Below, piece by piece: positions 37,435 through 46,829 of a stretch of DNA of 64,000 nt. The notes beneath the pieces were generated by a model. It was not told where the DNA came from. It did not search any database and worked only from the letters and a program-made list of their open reading frames with translations. The number at the start of each line of letters is the position of its first letter. Position 1 is the first letter of the stretch. Position numbers and translations under genes: made by a program. The stretch is from Candidatus Krumholzibacteriota bacterium (GTDB taxonomy: Bacteria; Krumholzibacteriota; Krumholzibacteriia; JAJRXK01): NCBI GenBank assembly GCA_029262065.1, contig JAJDAC010000041.1:62001-126000 (forward strand), in the 5' to 3' direction.

Positions 37435-40400
37435 ATGCGCAACCGTATGCGGCTTTGGCCCTTATTGCTCCCCCTTCTCGGGCTGTTCTTCCTCCAACAA
37501 CGGGCTCAGGTGCCCGAAATACTCGAGATCCCCATCAACGGTCAGTGGACAGCGGCCGATCGTGCCATGTGGAAGAAGTTCAAGATGGCCAAGCAGGGGC
37601 GCCCGATCGACGCCAAGATCCCTCCGAAGGGTCACCCCGAGAAGTTCGCAGAAATCCTGCACCAGATGAAGACTCCCGCCGACCGGGATGCGCCCGAGTA
37701 CCAACCAGGTTACCGGCAACGCGAACTTTCCAAGGCCATGCGCGGCGCAAAACGGGGTCCCGCCCTGCCGTGGATCTCGCGTGGGCCGGGCAACGTTGCA
37801 GGTCGGGCGCGAGCCCTGGTAGTGGACCCCGACGACGCAACCAACAGCACCTGGTACATCGGTACCGCGGGCGGAGGAATGTGGAAAACCACGGATGCCG
37901 GTGCTACGTGGTCGAACTCATCGGTGGGCCTTGCATCGATGTCCGTGGGCGCACTGGTGATGGCCCCATCGAATCACGACGTCATGTACGCAGGCACCGG
38001 CGAGGGGTTCTTCAACATTGGCGCCGTCAACGGTCAGGGCATGTTCAAGTCGACCGACCGAGGCGCCACCTGGACACTGCTACCGGGCACCAATGTCGCC
38101 GCCTGGGAAAACGTCACGCGTATCGTCGTCGATCCCAACGACGAGAACATCGTCTTGGCAAGTACCGTCACCGGATTCTGGAAGGGAGATATCAACGATA
38201 TCTCCAATATCTGGCGTTCGATCGATGGTGGGGCCACCTGGGTTTCGGTGCATTCGACCATGTTCTCCGTGGAGCAGATCATCGCAACGCCAGGCAACTT
38301 CAATATTCTGTACGCCACTGCGAACGCCGACGGAATCCTGAAATCTACCGACGCTGGAGTTTCGTGGAGCAACGTGCTCTCGACGCCTGGACTATTGCGC
38401 TCGGAACTGGCCATCTCACCTGTGGATTCCGATCGCCTGTACGCGTCGGTATGGGCCTCGGTTCCACGGTTCTTCTACTCTACCGACGCGGGCGCAAACT
38501 GGACCGAAACCACCAACACCACGATTGGCGAGGACACCCACTTTCTGGGCGGACAAGGCTGGCTCGACAACGCAATCGTTTGTCACCCGACCGACGTGAA
38601 CACCGTGTACGTTGGCGGTCAGCGCCTGTACAGGCTGGTCATCAGTGGGGCGAACGTCACGGCCACGCAACTGGCCGTCGGACCCGTGCACGTGGACTAT
38701 CACGGGCTCACCGTCCTTGACGACGGTGGCGGCAACTGGCGAATTCTCGCGGTGAACGACGGGGGCGTGGGTATCTCCGGAAACGAAGACACCAACTGGA
38801 CCGACCCGAAAGACGGCATGCTGACCACGCAATTCTACGGCGCAGACAAGCGCCCCGGGCGTAGCCAATACGTCGGCGGAATGCAGGACAACGGCAGTTG
38901 GATTTCAGCAGAGAATCCGGGGCAACTAGACAATTGGTCAGAGGCTTTCGGCGGTGACGGCTTCGAAGCATCGTGGCATTTCTTTGACAGCAACAAGATC
39001 ATGGTGTCTGCCCAATTCAACAACATGCAGCGAACGTTGGACGGTGGCCTCACCTGGAACAGTGTTGGACCTGGCAACGGGCCGTTTATCAGCCGCCTGG
39101 GCAAAACCAACCAGTTTCCGCAGATCCTGCTGGCCGTGTCCGAGTCTGGTGTGTACCGCACCACGAACTTTGGCGACACCTGGACGCTGATCAACGTTCC
39201 GATTCGGTGGGGCACGGGCGCTTTTCGGGACGTACGTATGTCCAGCGCCGACGGTAATATCTGCTGGGCCGGGGCTGGCATAGAGTTCAACACCCGGGTC
39301 CAGGTTTCGACGGATCGTGGCGTGACCTGGAACCAGACCAGCAACTATACGACGGCGACCCTGGGCACACTGTCGGGGATTTCGACCCACCCCACCGATC
39401 CCAACACCGCCTACGCCTGTTTCTCGTTCGGTCAGCGACCAAAGATACTGCGCACCACCGATCTGGGCGTTACCTGGACCGACATTACCGGCTTCGAAAC
39501 CAGCACGGTGAGCACGAACGGGTTCCCCGACGTAGCCACCTACGACGTCATGGTGTTTCCAAACGACACCAACAAGATCTGGGCGGGTACAGAAATCGGT
39601 CTGGTCGAGTCACTCGACGGTGGTGCCACGTGGGCCATGGCCAACAACGGGTTTCCGCAACCAGCTTCCATCTGGCAGGTCCGTCAGATAGAGGACGAAG
39701 TTGTCGTGGCCACGCACGGGTCCGGCATTTGGAGCGTAACCATTCCCGGGATGTCTGCCGGATCTCAATACCGACCCCTGCTGGATAGTGCAGCGCAGGG
39801 CCCCAGTGGTGTGGTCCTCGACCTCAACCTCCGGTCGGCCTACGACTCCACCGATATCCGCGTGAACGGTGCCACGGTGCAAACGCTGGGTCTCAACGCC
39901 GCTTTCGACAAGCCGGCCGTGGTCCTGCCCGTGATTGCCGATGACAACTGGGATGTGCGCGCGCACTCCTTTATTGGCGGCACCGAGTTCGTTTCGATCA
40001 TCCGCAACCTCGACGTGTTCGCGCTGCAGGTCGCCCAACCGGAGTTCTCCACCGACTTCGAGCCCGACACCGGCGACCTGACTCAGATCGACGGCTTCTC
40101 GGTGGGCCCGAACGTCAGCTTCGTGGGCAACAGCCTGAACACCGCCCACCGCTACGCCGACTCGAGCCAGCCGATCTCTTACGTTCGTGTCCCGATCACG
40201 GTGGCTCACTCCAATGCCACCCTGGAATTCGACGAGGTAGTGCTCGTGGAGCCCGGGGACCCAGGGAGTGAATTCGGTGGCGCCAGCTTTTGGGACTATG
40301 TAATCGTCGAGGGCTCTACCGACGGCATCCAATGGAAGCCATTGCTCGACGGGTACGACTCAAACGACGACCCCGCCTGGCTCGCCGAGTGGAATTCTCT

Positions 40401-40881
40401 CGTCGTAGGATCGAATTCATTCGGCACCGGCGAAGAATCGCTCTACCGCCATCGGGTTATCAACATGCTCGACACGTTCAACCCCGGTGAAACCATTCTC
40501 GTGCGCTTTCGGATGTTCGCGGACGGCTTCGTAAACGGCTGGGGCTGGGCCATCGACAACATCGAGATCCAGACAGGCGTGACGGGCACGGACTCCCCCA
40601 CGGGACTGGTATCGATGCAACAAAACTTCCCGAATCCATTCAATCCCAGTACGGTCATTCGCTACACCGTTGCCACCCCGGGACTTGTCTTGCTCAAGGT
40701 GTACGACCTACGCGGTCGGGAAGTGCGAACGCTGGTCAACGGCGTTCAGGACTCCGGACCACAGTCGATCGAATGGAGCGGAAAGGACAACGCCGGGCGC
40801 GGCGTGGCCAGCGGCACCTACATCTATCGTCTGGTGGCAAGGGAGCAGACCATTCAGAAGAAGATGACGCTGCTGAAATAA
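37435..40881 (+). CDS. Secreted Asp-box (VPS10/sortilin-like) protein with jelly-roll and FlgD-like C-terminus
   Basis: A 1148-aa protein with a signal peptide (MRNRMRLWPLLLPLLGLFFL). At least ten Asp-box turns of the S/T-x-D-x-G-x-T-W kind occur, such as KTTDAGATW, KSTDRGATW, RSIDGGATW, RTLDGGLTW and ESLDGGATW, forming one or two large propellers over ~100-770. A later region (~900-1050; VPITVAHSNATLEFDE, WDYVIVEGSTDGIQW, WGWAIDNIEI) resembles the MAM/jelly-roll region of immune-inhibitor-A-like secreted proteases, but no protease domain is present. The last ~90 residues are a FlgD/type-9-sorting-like domain (NFPNPFNPSTVIRYTV ... ASGTYIYRLVA). ATG 37435 was chosen at the signal peptide with AGGAC upstream. 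A terminator follows. Confidence 0.88.
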   Translation: MRNRMRLWPLLLPLLGLFFLQQRAQVPEILEIPINGQWTAADRAMWKKFKMAKQGRPIDAKIPPKGHPEKFAEILHQMKTPADRDAPEYQPGYRQRELSKAMRGAKRGPALPWISRGPGNVAGRARALVVDPDDATNSTWYIGTAGGGMWKTTDAGATWSNSSVGLASMSVGALVMAPSNHDVMYAGTGEGFFNIGAVNGQGMFKSTDRGATWTLLPGTNVAAWENVTRIVVDPNDENIVLASTVTGFWKGDINDISNIWRSIDGGATWVSVHSTMFSVEQIIATPGNFNILYATANADGILKSTDAGVSWSNVLSTPGLLRSELAISPVDSDRLYASVWASVPRFFYSTDAGANWTETTNTTIGEDTHFLGGQGWLDNAIVCHPTDVNTVYVGGQRLYRLVISGANVTATQLAVGPVHVDYHGLTVLDDGGGNWRILAVNDGGVGISGNEDTNWTDPKDGMLTTQFYGADKRPGRSQYVGGMQDNGSWISAENPGQLDNWSEAFGGDGFEASWHFFDSNKIMVSAQFNNMQRTLDGGLTWNSVGPGNGPFISRLGKTNQFPQILLAVSESGVYRTTNFGDTWTLINVPIRWGTGAFRDVRMSSADGNICWAGAGIEFNTRVQVSTDRGVTWNQTSNYTTATLGTLSGISTHPTDPNTAYACFSFGQRPKILRTTDLGVTWTDITGFETSTVSTNGFPDVATYDVMVFPNDTNKIWAGTEIGLVESLDGGATWAMANNGFPQPASIWQVRQIEDEVVVATHGSGIWSVTIPGMSAGSQYRPLLDSAAQGPSGVVLDLNLRSAYDSTDIRVNGATVQTLGLNAAFDKPAVVLPVIADDNWDVRAHSFIGGTEFVSIIRNLDVFALQVAQPEFSTDFEPDTGDLTQIDGFSVGPNVSFVGNSLNTAHRYADSSQPISYVRVPITVAHSNATLEFDEVVLVEPGDPGSEFGGASFWDYVIVEGSTDGIQWKPLLDGYDSNDDPAWLAEWNSLVVGSNSFGTGEESLYRHRVINMLDTFNPGETILVRFRMFADGFVNGWGWAIDNIEIQTGVTGTDSPTGLVSMQQNFPNPFNPSTVIRYTVATPGLVLLKVYDLRGREVRTLVNGVQDSGPQSIEWSGKDNAGRGVASGTYIYRLVAREQTIQKKMTLLK

Positions 40882-40904
40882 GCGCGACGAGATTCAGAGA
40901 GAGA

Positions 40905-40937
40905 AACGCCCCCAAAGGCCCTTTTGGGGGCGTTTTT
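40905..40937 (+). terminator. Rho-independent terminator between the Asp-box gene and dnaE2
   Basis: A 12-bp stem, AACGCCCCCAAA / TTTGGGGGCGTT, ending in TTTTT, 23 bp after the stop. It isolates the dnaE2 promoter, which starts 20 bp later. Confidence 0.92.
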
Positions 40938-40956
40938 GTGCGCCCTTCCAATTCAG

Positions 40957-40975
40957 TACATTTGTATGTTATATT
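40957..40975 (+). promoter_or_regulatory. SOS-type operator/extended -10 of dnaE2
   Basis: Identical over 19 bp to the element before imuB (23052). Here the inverted repeat is TACA-TT-TGTA, preceded by AG, and the -10 is TATATT at 40970-40975, 36 bp before the ATG. The half-sites TAC...GTA resemble, from memory, the cyanobacterial LexA box. The two loci are 18 kb apart and the flanks are unrelated, which argues for selection. Confidence 0.7.
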
Positions 40976-41010
40976 GCCCAACGGTCCACCCAAACTCCTT
41001 TTGCTTTTCC

Positions 41011-44000
41011 ATGAACGCCACCTCCTACACCCCACTTTGGTGCAAGAGCAACTACTCCTTCCTGGAGGGCGCCAGCCACCCCGAAGAGTTGGTGGAAGAG
41101 GCCCTGCGCTTGGGCCTGCGCTCGCTCGCCCTCACCGACCGCGACGGCGTGTACGGAATAGTGCGCGCTCACATGGCCGCCCGCTCCACCGATTTGCACC
41201 TCATCGTGGGCAGCGAAGTCACCCTGGAAGACCAGTCCACCATCACCCTGCTGGCGACCGATCGCCCGGGCTACGCCAACCTGTGCCGCCTGCTTACCAA
41301 GGGCCGCCTGCGCTGTGAAAAAGGTCGTAGCGAGGTCACCTGGAGGGAAGTGTGTGAACACGCGGAAGGACTGATTGCCCTGTGGGGCGGACATGCCAGC
41401 CTGCTGGTGGCCAACGCCGACCCCCTGTTCATTGCGCGCGACCTGCGCGAAGCATTCGACGACCGCATCTACGCCATGCTTACCCGCCACCGCGAGCCCG
41501 AAGAAATCCATCGGGAACGCCGCCTGCGCGAACGAGCCAAACGCTACGGGTTTCCCACCGTGGCCAGTACCGAAGTTCTGTACCACACCCGCGGTCGACG
41601 ATCGCTGCAAGACGTGCTGACCTGCATCCGCCACGGCGTCACGCTCAATACCGTGGGGCAACTCACCAAACCCAACGACCAACACGCGCTCATGTCGGCC
41701 GTGCGCCTTGGCATGCTATACGAAGACGATCTGGCCGCGGTACGCCGCACCGACCTGATCGCCCAACGCTGCACGTTCTCGCTGCAACAGATTCGCTACC
41801 GCTACCCCAACGAGCGATTGCCGGCGGGCACCAGTGTTGAACAACACCTGCGCCAACTTGCGTTCGAAGGCGCGAAGCTGCGTTATCCGCCCGAACACTT
41901 CCACAATGGAACGCCACGCGACGTGGTTCTACAGCTGGAGAAGGAGCTGAAGCTCATCCAGGAACTGGAGTACGACGGGTACTTCCTGACCATGTGGGAA
42001 ATCGTGCAGTTCTGTCGCAAGAACGGAATCCTGTGTCAGGGTCGCGGGTCGGCCGCCAACTCAGCCGTGTGCTACTGCCTGGGCATCACCGCCATCGATC
42101 CGGTGCGCATGGGGCTGCTGTTCGAACGATTTTTGTCGAGGGAGCGCGCTGAGCCACCCGACATAGACCTGGATATCTCACACGAGCGTCGCGAAGAAGT
42201 CATTCAGCACGTGTACAGCAAGTACGGCCGCCAGTACGCCGCCATGGCCGCCAACTTCATTCGCTACCGCGCGCGCTCGGCCGTGCGCGAAGTGGGCAAG
42301 GTGCTCGAATTACCCGAAGTGGAGATCGACCGCCTGGCCAACCTGCTCAGCAACAGTGACGCCATCGATACCGATCTGTTGCGCACCGCGGGCTTCGACA
42401 TCGACAGCCCCGTGCACCAACACCTCATGCGCCTGACCATGGAGATCCAGGACTTTCCACGGCATCTGTCCATCCACCCCGGTGGCTTCCTGCTGGGGCA
42501 TGAACCCGTCAGCACGCTGGTGCCCATTGAGAACGCCACCATGGAAGACCGTACGGTCATCCAGTGGGACAAGGAAGATCTGGAGAACCTGGGTCTGTTC
42601 AAGGTGGACCTGCTGGGTCTTGGCATGCTGACGGTGATCGACAAGTCGTTCCAGCTTCAGAAGAAGCATCTGAACGAGCATTTCGATCTGGCTACCATTC
42701 CCCACCAGGACGAGCCCACGTTCGAGATGATCCGCGCCGCCGACACCATCGGCGTGTTCCAGATCGAGAGTCGGGCGCAGATGGCCATGCTGCCCCGCCT
42801 GAAGCCGCGCACGTACTACGACCTGGTCATCGAAATAAGCATCGTGCGCCCGGGTCCTATATCGGGCGGCATGGTGCATCCTTATCTAAGACGCCGGAAC
42901 GGCGAGGAACCGGTGACCTACCCGCACAAGTGCCTCGAACCCGTACTACGCAAGACTTTGGGGGTGCCGTTGTTCCAGGAGCAGGTCATGCAGCTGGCCA
43001 TGGCCGCCGCCGACTACACACCCGGCGAGGCCGACCAGTTGCGGCGCGACATGGCCGCCTGGCGACAGACCGGTAAACTCGAACGCCACCGCGACCGACT
43101 CATCACGCGCATGGTGCAGAAGGGAATAACCCCCGAATTCGCCGAGCGCGTGTTCAACCAGATTCGCGGCTTCGGCGAGTACGGGTTTCCCGAAAGTCAC
43201 GCAGCCAGCTTTGCCCTGTTGGGTTACGCCAGCGCCTGGTTGAAATGCCACTACCCCGCGGTGTTTGCCTGTGCACTGTTGAACTCACAGCCCATGGGAT
43301 TCTATTCGCCCGCAACCATCGTCGACGACGTGAAGCGCCACGGCGTGGAATGTCGTCCTATCTGCGTGCAGCGCAGCCAATGGGATTGCACCATGGAGCC
43401 ATGCGAAACCAGCGGCGAGGGCCTGGCCATGCGCATGGGATTTCGCTACGTGAAGGGACTGCGGGCAGATCAGGGCCAGCGCATCGAGACCACACGGGGT
43501 ACGCGTCCGTTCACCTCGTTGGAAGAGTTCGCCCAACGAACACGGTTCGAAGACGCCACCCTCGCCCGCCTGGCCGTAGCCGGCGCATTCGAAGGCATCG
43601 ACCCCGAGCGCCGCAGCGCTCTGTGGAAGGCAAAGGGCATGCGCGTACCGCGTCAGCCCGTACTGGACCTGCAAATGACCGAGCGCAAACCGAAATTCGA
43701 TTCACTGGATCAGTTCAATACCATTGCCTGGGACTACAACTCCAGCCACCACAGCGTGCGGGGCCACCCACTGCTGGCCATGCGCAGCGAACTGCAGGCG
43801 CACCGACTGCCTTGCGCCACGCAGATCAACGAACTCCCGCACGGTCGGCGGGTACGCTACGCCGGCCTGGTCATCAACCGCCAGCGCCCCAAGACCGCCG
43901 GCGGCGTGGTGTTCATGACGCTGGAAGACGAAACGGGGCTGGTGAACCTGGTGATCTGGAAAGACGTGTTCCGGAAATACAAGATCCTGGCGAAGACGTC

Positions 44001-44127
44001 TTCGTTCCTGGGGGTCAGCGGGAAGATCCAGACCGAGCAGGGAGTGACCCACCTGGTGGTGGATAGCATGTGGGTGCCGGAACTGAGTGTGAAGCCGAAG
44101 CGGTTGAAGAGTCGGGACTTCCACTGA
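41011..44127 (+). CDS. dnaE2: DnaE2 error-prone DNA polymerase III alpha
   Basis: A 1038-aa polymerase, shorter than replicative DnaE and close to other DnaE2 proteins. The PHP domain is N-terminal (CKSNYSFLEGASHPEELV); its metal-site histidines are replaced (LWCKS, TDRDG), so PHP exonuclease activity is unlikely. Polymerase acidic residues are in PDIDLDIS and FKVDLLGLGMLT. A HhH region and a C-terminal OB fold (RVRYAGLVINRQRPKTAGG) follow. With ImuA and ImuB it makes damage-induced mutations in other bacteria. ATG 41011 lies 36 bp after the -10, so the in-frame TTG at 40924 is excluded. No clear Shine-Dalgarno precedes the ATG. Confidence 0.94.
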   Translation: MNATSYTPLWCKSNYSFLEGASHPEELVEEALRLGLRSLALTDRDGVYGIVRAHMAARSTDLHLIVGSEVTLEDQSTITLLATDRPGYANLCRLLTKGRLRCEKGRSEVTWREVCEHAEGLIALWGGHASLLVANADPLFIARDLREAFDDRIYAMLTRHREPEEIHRERRLRERAKRYGFPTVASTEVLYHTRGRRSLQDVLTCIRHGVTLNTVGQLTKPNDQHALMSAVRLGMLYEDDLAAVRRTDLIAQRCTFSLQQIRYRYPNERLPAGTSVEQHLRQLAFEGAKLRYPPEHFHNGTPRDVVLQLEKELKLIQELEYDGYFLTMWEIVQFCRKNGILCQGRGSAANSAVCYCLGITAIDPVRMGLLFERFLSRERAEPPDIDLDISHERREEVIQHVYSKYGRQYAAMAANFIRYRARSAVREVGKVLELPEVEIDRLANLLSNSDAIDTDLLRTAGFDIDSPVHQHLMRLTMEIQDFPRHLSIHPGGFLLGHEPVSTLVPIENATMEDRTVIQWDKEDLENLGLFKVDLLGLGMLTVIDKSFQLQKKHLNEHFDLATIPHQDEPTFEMIRAADTIGVFQIESRAQMAMLPRLKPRTYYDLVIEISIVRPGPISGGMVHPYLRRRNGEEPVTYPHKCLEPVLRKTLGVPLFQEQVMQLAMAAADYTPGEADQLRRDMAAWRQTGKLERHRDRLITRMVQKGITPEFAERVFNQIRGFGEYGFPESHAASFALLGYASAWLKCHYPAVFACALLNSQPMGFYSPATIVDDVKRHGVECRPICVQRSQWDCTMEPCETSGEGLAMRMGFRYVKGLRADQGQRIETTRGTRPFTSLEEFAQRTRFEDATLARLAVAGAFEGIDPERRSALWKAKGMRVPRQPVLDLQMTERKPKFDSLDQFNTIAWDYNSSHHSVRGHPLLAMRSELQAHRLPCATQINELPHGRRVRYAGLVINRQRPKTAGGVVFMTLEDETGLVNLVIWKDVFRKYKILAKTSSFLGVSGKIQTEQGVTHLVVDSMWVPELSVKPKRLKSRDFH

Positions 44128-44142
44128 CCGGCGACGTGGATA

Positions 44143-46146
44143 TCAGGAGTCCAATCGCTCCGCCCACTGCTTCAATGCGCCGTGACTCGGAAACGCCTCG
44201 ACTCCCTGCTGTATCACCGTGCGCAGCTCGTCGCTCTTCCCCTGCTTCTCCAGATACGTAGCGTGCAACAGCACCAGATCCGGCCGATCCGCGAACTCCC
44301 GCGCCTTCTTCACGTGGGGCTCGCCGTCAGCGTACCGACCACTACGCAGGAACAAGCGCGCGTACCCCTCGTGTACGAAAGCCCAATCGCGGTCCACCAA
44401 CCGACCTGACTTCCACGCTGCATCCAGCGCGCGGCCCATGCCGTCGTAGTCAGCCTGGGACAGAAAGAACCGCACCGCCTCGCGTAGCACGTCACCATTG
44501 GACGGATCCAACTCCAACGCGCGTTCGAAACTGAGCGTGGCTTCGTGCTTCTGCCCCGACCCTACCTGCAGGCGAGCCAGGTTCACGCGCGCTTCCAGCC
44601 ACGCCGGGCGCTCAACTACCAGCCGGCCAAACTCGGCCAGCGCATCGTCCACACGGCCCAGTTCGCGATAGCTGCCCGCCAGCATGCCGCGCGCCCAGGC
44701 GTTGTGGGGGTTCTGCTCCAACACGGTTTCCAGTTTCTGCACCGCCAACAGGAATCGCTTGGCTACGATGTCGCCCTGCGCCCGAGTGGCCAGCTTCAGC
44801 GCATCAACGCGTTCGGTCGCGTCGGGCCGTTCGTCCATGAATGCGAACAGGGCGTCAGAGTCGGGCGACGCACCGCGCGGCACGGCGCCGGCGTACCCCA
44901 GCGCCGCCAACGCCTCCTGTTCCGCCGCCGTGGGCTGCCGGTCGGCCGACGTTTCGTTCCCACTGCTGGCATCCACCAACTCCCGCACGTTCGCTTCCAG
45001 ACTGGACAACAGATCCGAAGCCCACGGGGCCGTGGACAACAGGTCGGCTTGTTCAACGGGATCGGCTTGCAGATCGAATGCCCACGAGCGCGCCGATCGA
45101 ATTGCCTTCCGCGACCCTCGCCGCACCGCGAACATTGGGCTCCACCCACATGACTCGTTGCCGGCCATGGTCTCCATGATCAGTTCACGCGAGGGCGGCG
45201 CCGACTCCAACGGCAGCGCGATACCCGAACCCGACAACCGCGAGGCATCGATCCCCGCCAGGGTGGCCAGCGTCGGGGCAACATCCCACAGACCCACTGG
45301 TTCGTTCTCGACCCGCGTGGGAACGCCCGCGCCCTCCAAAATGAGCGGAACATGCTGCGTGGTTTCGTACAGAAAGAACGAGTGCGTATCTTCGCCGTGC
45401 TCTCCCAGGCCTTCACCGTGATCGCTCGTAAGAGCAACCACGCGGGGCCGGCCCCGAACCGACGTCGCCTTCTCCAGCCACTCACCCACGATCGCATCGA
45501 CGGCTGCAACCTCACCATCGTACAGGCGACCGGCAAACTGTGTATCAAATGGCGGCGGCGGTGAATACGGCGCGTGCGGTTCGAACAGGTGAACCCAGAC
45601 AAACGCGGGCTCGTCTCCCAAGGTTTTCAGCCAGTTCAGGGCCCGGGCGATGACCTGGCCGCCAGGACGCTCGGAGTAGTCGAACACGCGGGATCCAGGC
45701 TGCGTCACGTCGTCGTCGTACACCTGGAAACCTCGGTCCAGTCCGAAGCGCGAGTCCAACGGAAAAGCGCCCACGAACGCTCCCGTGGCGTAGCCACTCT
45801 CGGCCAGCAGCTCGGCCAGCGTGGGAATAGCTGCGTCCAGCCGGTAGGTTCCGTTGTTGCGAACGCCGTGTTCCAGCGGAAGCTGACCCGTGAGAATGGA
45901 CGCGTGCGCCGGCAGGGTAATGGGAACCGGTGACACGCAGTTGGCAAAGCGAAGACCGCGCGAAGCCAGCGCATCGAACGTGGGAGTGCTGGCCCCACCG
46001 TACCCGTAGCAACCCAGACGGTCGGCGCGCAGCGTATCCACCGTGATCAGGAAAATGTCGGGCGGGACGGATTTCGCGCACGAACCCATGAGTGAGCAGG
46101 CCACGGCCAAACCGATTGGCATCAGAGCCCGCAGCAGCCTACTCAC
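44143..46146 (-). CDS. Sulfatase-like hydrolase with C-terminal TPRs, probable lipoprotein
   Basis: A 667-aa protein. It is exported with a possible lipidation Cys at 23 (LMGSC). The alkaline-phosphatase-superfamily domain at ~29-400 shows metal residues D37 (TVDTLRADR) and SDHGEGLGEHG. The usual CxPSR nucleophile site reads T77-L-P-A-H, so there is no formylglycine cysteine; Thr would be the nucleophile. About five TPRs follow at ~440-660. The true substrate may be a phosphate or phosphonate ester instead of a sulfate. GTG 46146 with GGGGAG upstream overlaps the CPBP gene by 8 bp. It is the last of a three-gene minus-strand operon and faces dnaE2. Confidence 0.85.
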   Translation of the reverse strand: MSRLLRALMPIGLAVACSLMGSCAKSVPPDIFLITVDTLRADRLGCYGYGGASTPTFDALASRGLRFANCVSPVPITLPAHASILTGQLPLEHGVRNNGTYRLDAAIPTLAELLAESGYATGAFVGAFPLDSRFGLDRGFQVYDDDVTQPGSRVFDYSERPGGQVIARALNWLKTLGDEPAFVWVHLFEPHAPYSPPPPFDTQFAGRLYDGEVAAVDAIVGEWLEKATSVRGRPRVVALTSDHGEGLGEHGEDTHSFFLYETTQHVPLILEGAGVPTRVENEPVGLWDVAPTLATLAGIDASRLSGSGIALPLESAPPSRELIMETMAGNESCGWSPMFAVRRGSRKAIRSARSWAFDLQADPVEQADLLSTAPWASDLLSSLEANVRELVDASSGNETSADRQPTAAEQEALAALGYAGAVPRGASPDSDALFAFMDERPDATERVDALKLATRAQGDIVAKRFLLAVQKLETVLEQNPHNAWARGMLAGSYRELGRVDDALAEFGRLVVERPAWLEARVNLARLQVGSGQKHEATLSFERALELDPSNGDVLREAVRFFLSQADYDGMGRALDAAWKSGRLVDRDWAFVHEGYARLFLRSGRYADGEPHVKKAREFADRPDLVLLHATYLEKQGKSDELRTVIQQGVEAFPSHGALKQWAERLDS

Positions 46147-46822
46147 CACCGCTCCCCAGGAAGAACAGCCGGAACGCCAGTACCACGGCCAGGTCGGCAC
46201 CGAAGTGGCCCAGGTAGGAGGCCTTCCAACTCTGGGTGCGATGCGCCAACCACCCCCAGTACACGCCGGCGCCGGCGATCACCGAAATACGCAGCAAGAC
46301 CGAAGGCACCTCGTACCACGCGGCCAATACGAATCCGTGGTACGCCGCGAACGTAACGCCGGAAATCACGATACCTGGCCATCGACCGAAAGCCCTCACG
46401 CATCGTGGCAATGCCTGCGCGCGCCACCACCACTCTTCCACCAACGGAATCACCAACAGGAACACGACCGAGTAGACGGCCACGTGATCCTGGTTCCAGC
46501 CCAACGCCTCGATCCGGGCCTGAAACTCGCCCAGGTTCACCACCAGGAAACCGCGTAGTAGAGCGTAACCTGCAAACAGTCCCGTGAAGAACACCAGGAA
46601 TTCCACGAACGGTCGCCGCCATCGGGCCACGCCCGGTGGATGAAGTTGCAATCCCCCGTCCGACGAGAACGGACGAATCCCCAGCAACAACCACGGCCCC
46701 AGCAGGCAACCCGCAAACGCGTACAATCCAAACGCCGCGCGCACGTCGCGCACGACCATCATACCCACCGCCACCAGGGCGCTGGGCAGAATCAAAGCCA
46801 CGATGAGTCGAAAGTGAGCCAT
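46139..46822 (-). CDS. CPBP (CAAX-type) intramembrane metalloprotease
   Basis: A 227-aa multi-pass membrane protein. The family motifs are in order: EEWWWR (EExxxR), a His in AAYHGF, and HFGAD near the C-terminus. The CPBP family cleaves or processes membrane-linked proteins and peptides. The long 5' open frame is not part of the gene: ATG 46822 begins right after the stop of the upstream lipoprotein gene (7 bp gap) and starts the first TM. Together with its neighbours it forms a small envelope operon whose job is unknown. Confidence 0.85.
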   Translation of the reverse strand: MAHFRLIVALILPSALVAVGMMVVRDVRAAFGLYAFAGCLLGPWLLLGIRPFSSDGGLQLHPPGVARWRRPFVEFLVFFTGLFAGYALLRGFLVVNLGEFQARIEALGWNQDHVAVYSVVFLLVIPLVEEWWWRAQALPRCVRAFGRWPGIVISGVTFAAYHGFVLAAWYEVPSVLLRISVIAGAGVYWGWLAHRTQSWKASYLGHFGADLAVVLAFRLFFLGSGGE

Positions 46823-46829
46823 GCGTGCG

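Noticed and set aside
46130-46160. TGGGGAGCGGTG also occurs at the sulfatase/CPBP junction as in the SWGAV codons
   Set aside because: It is read in a different frame there and encodes no SWGAV, so the match is chance.
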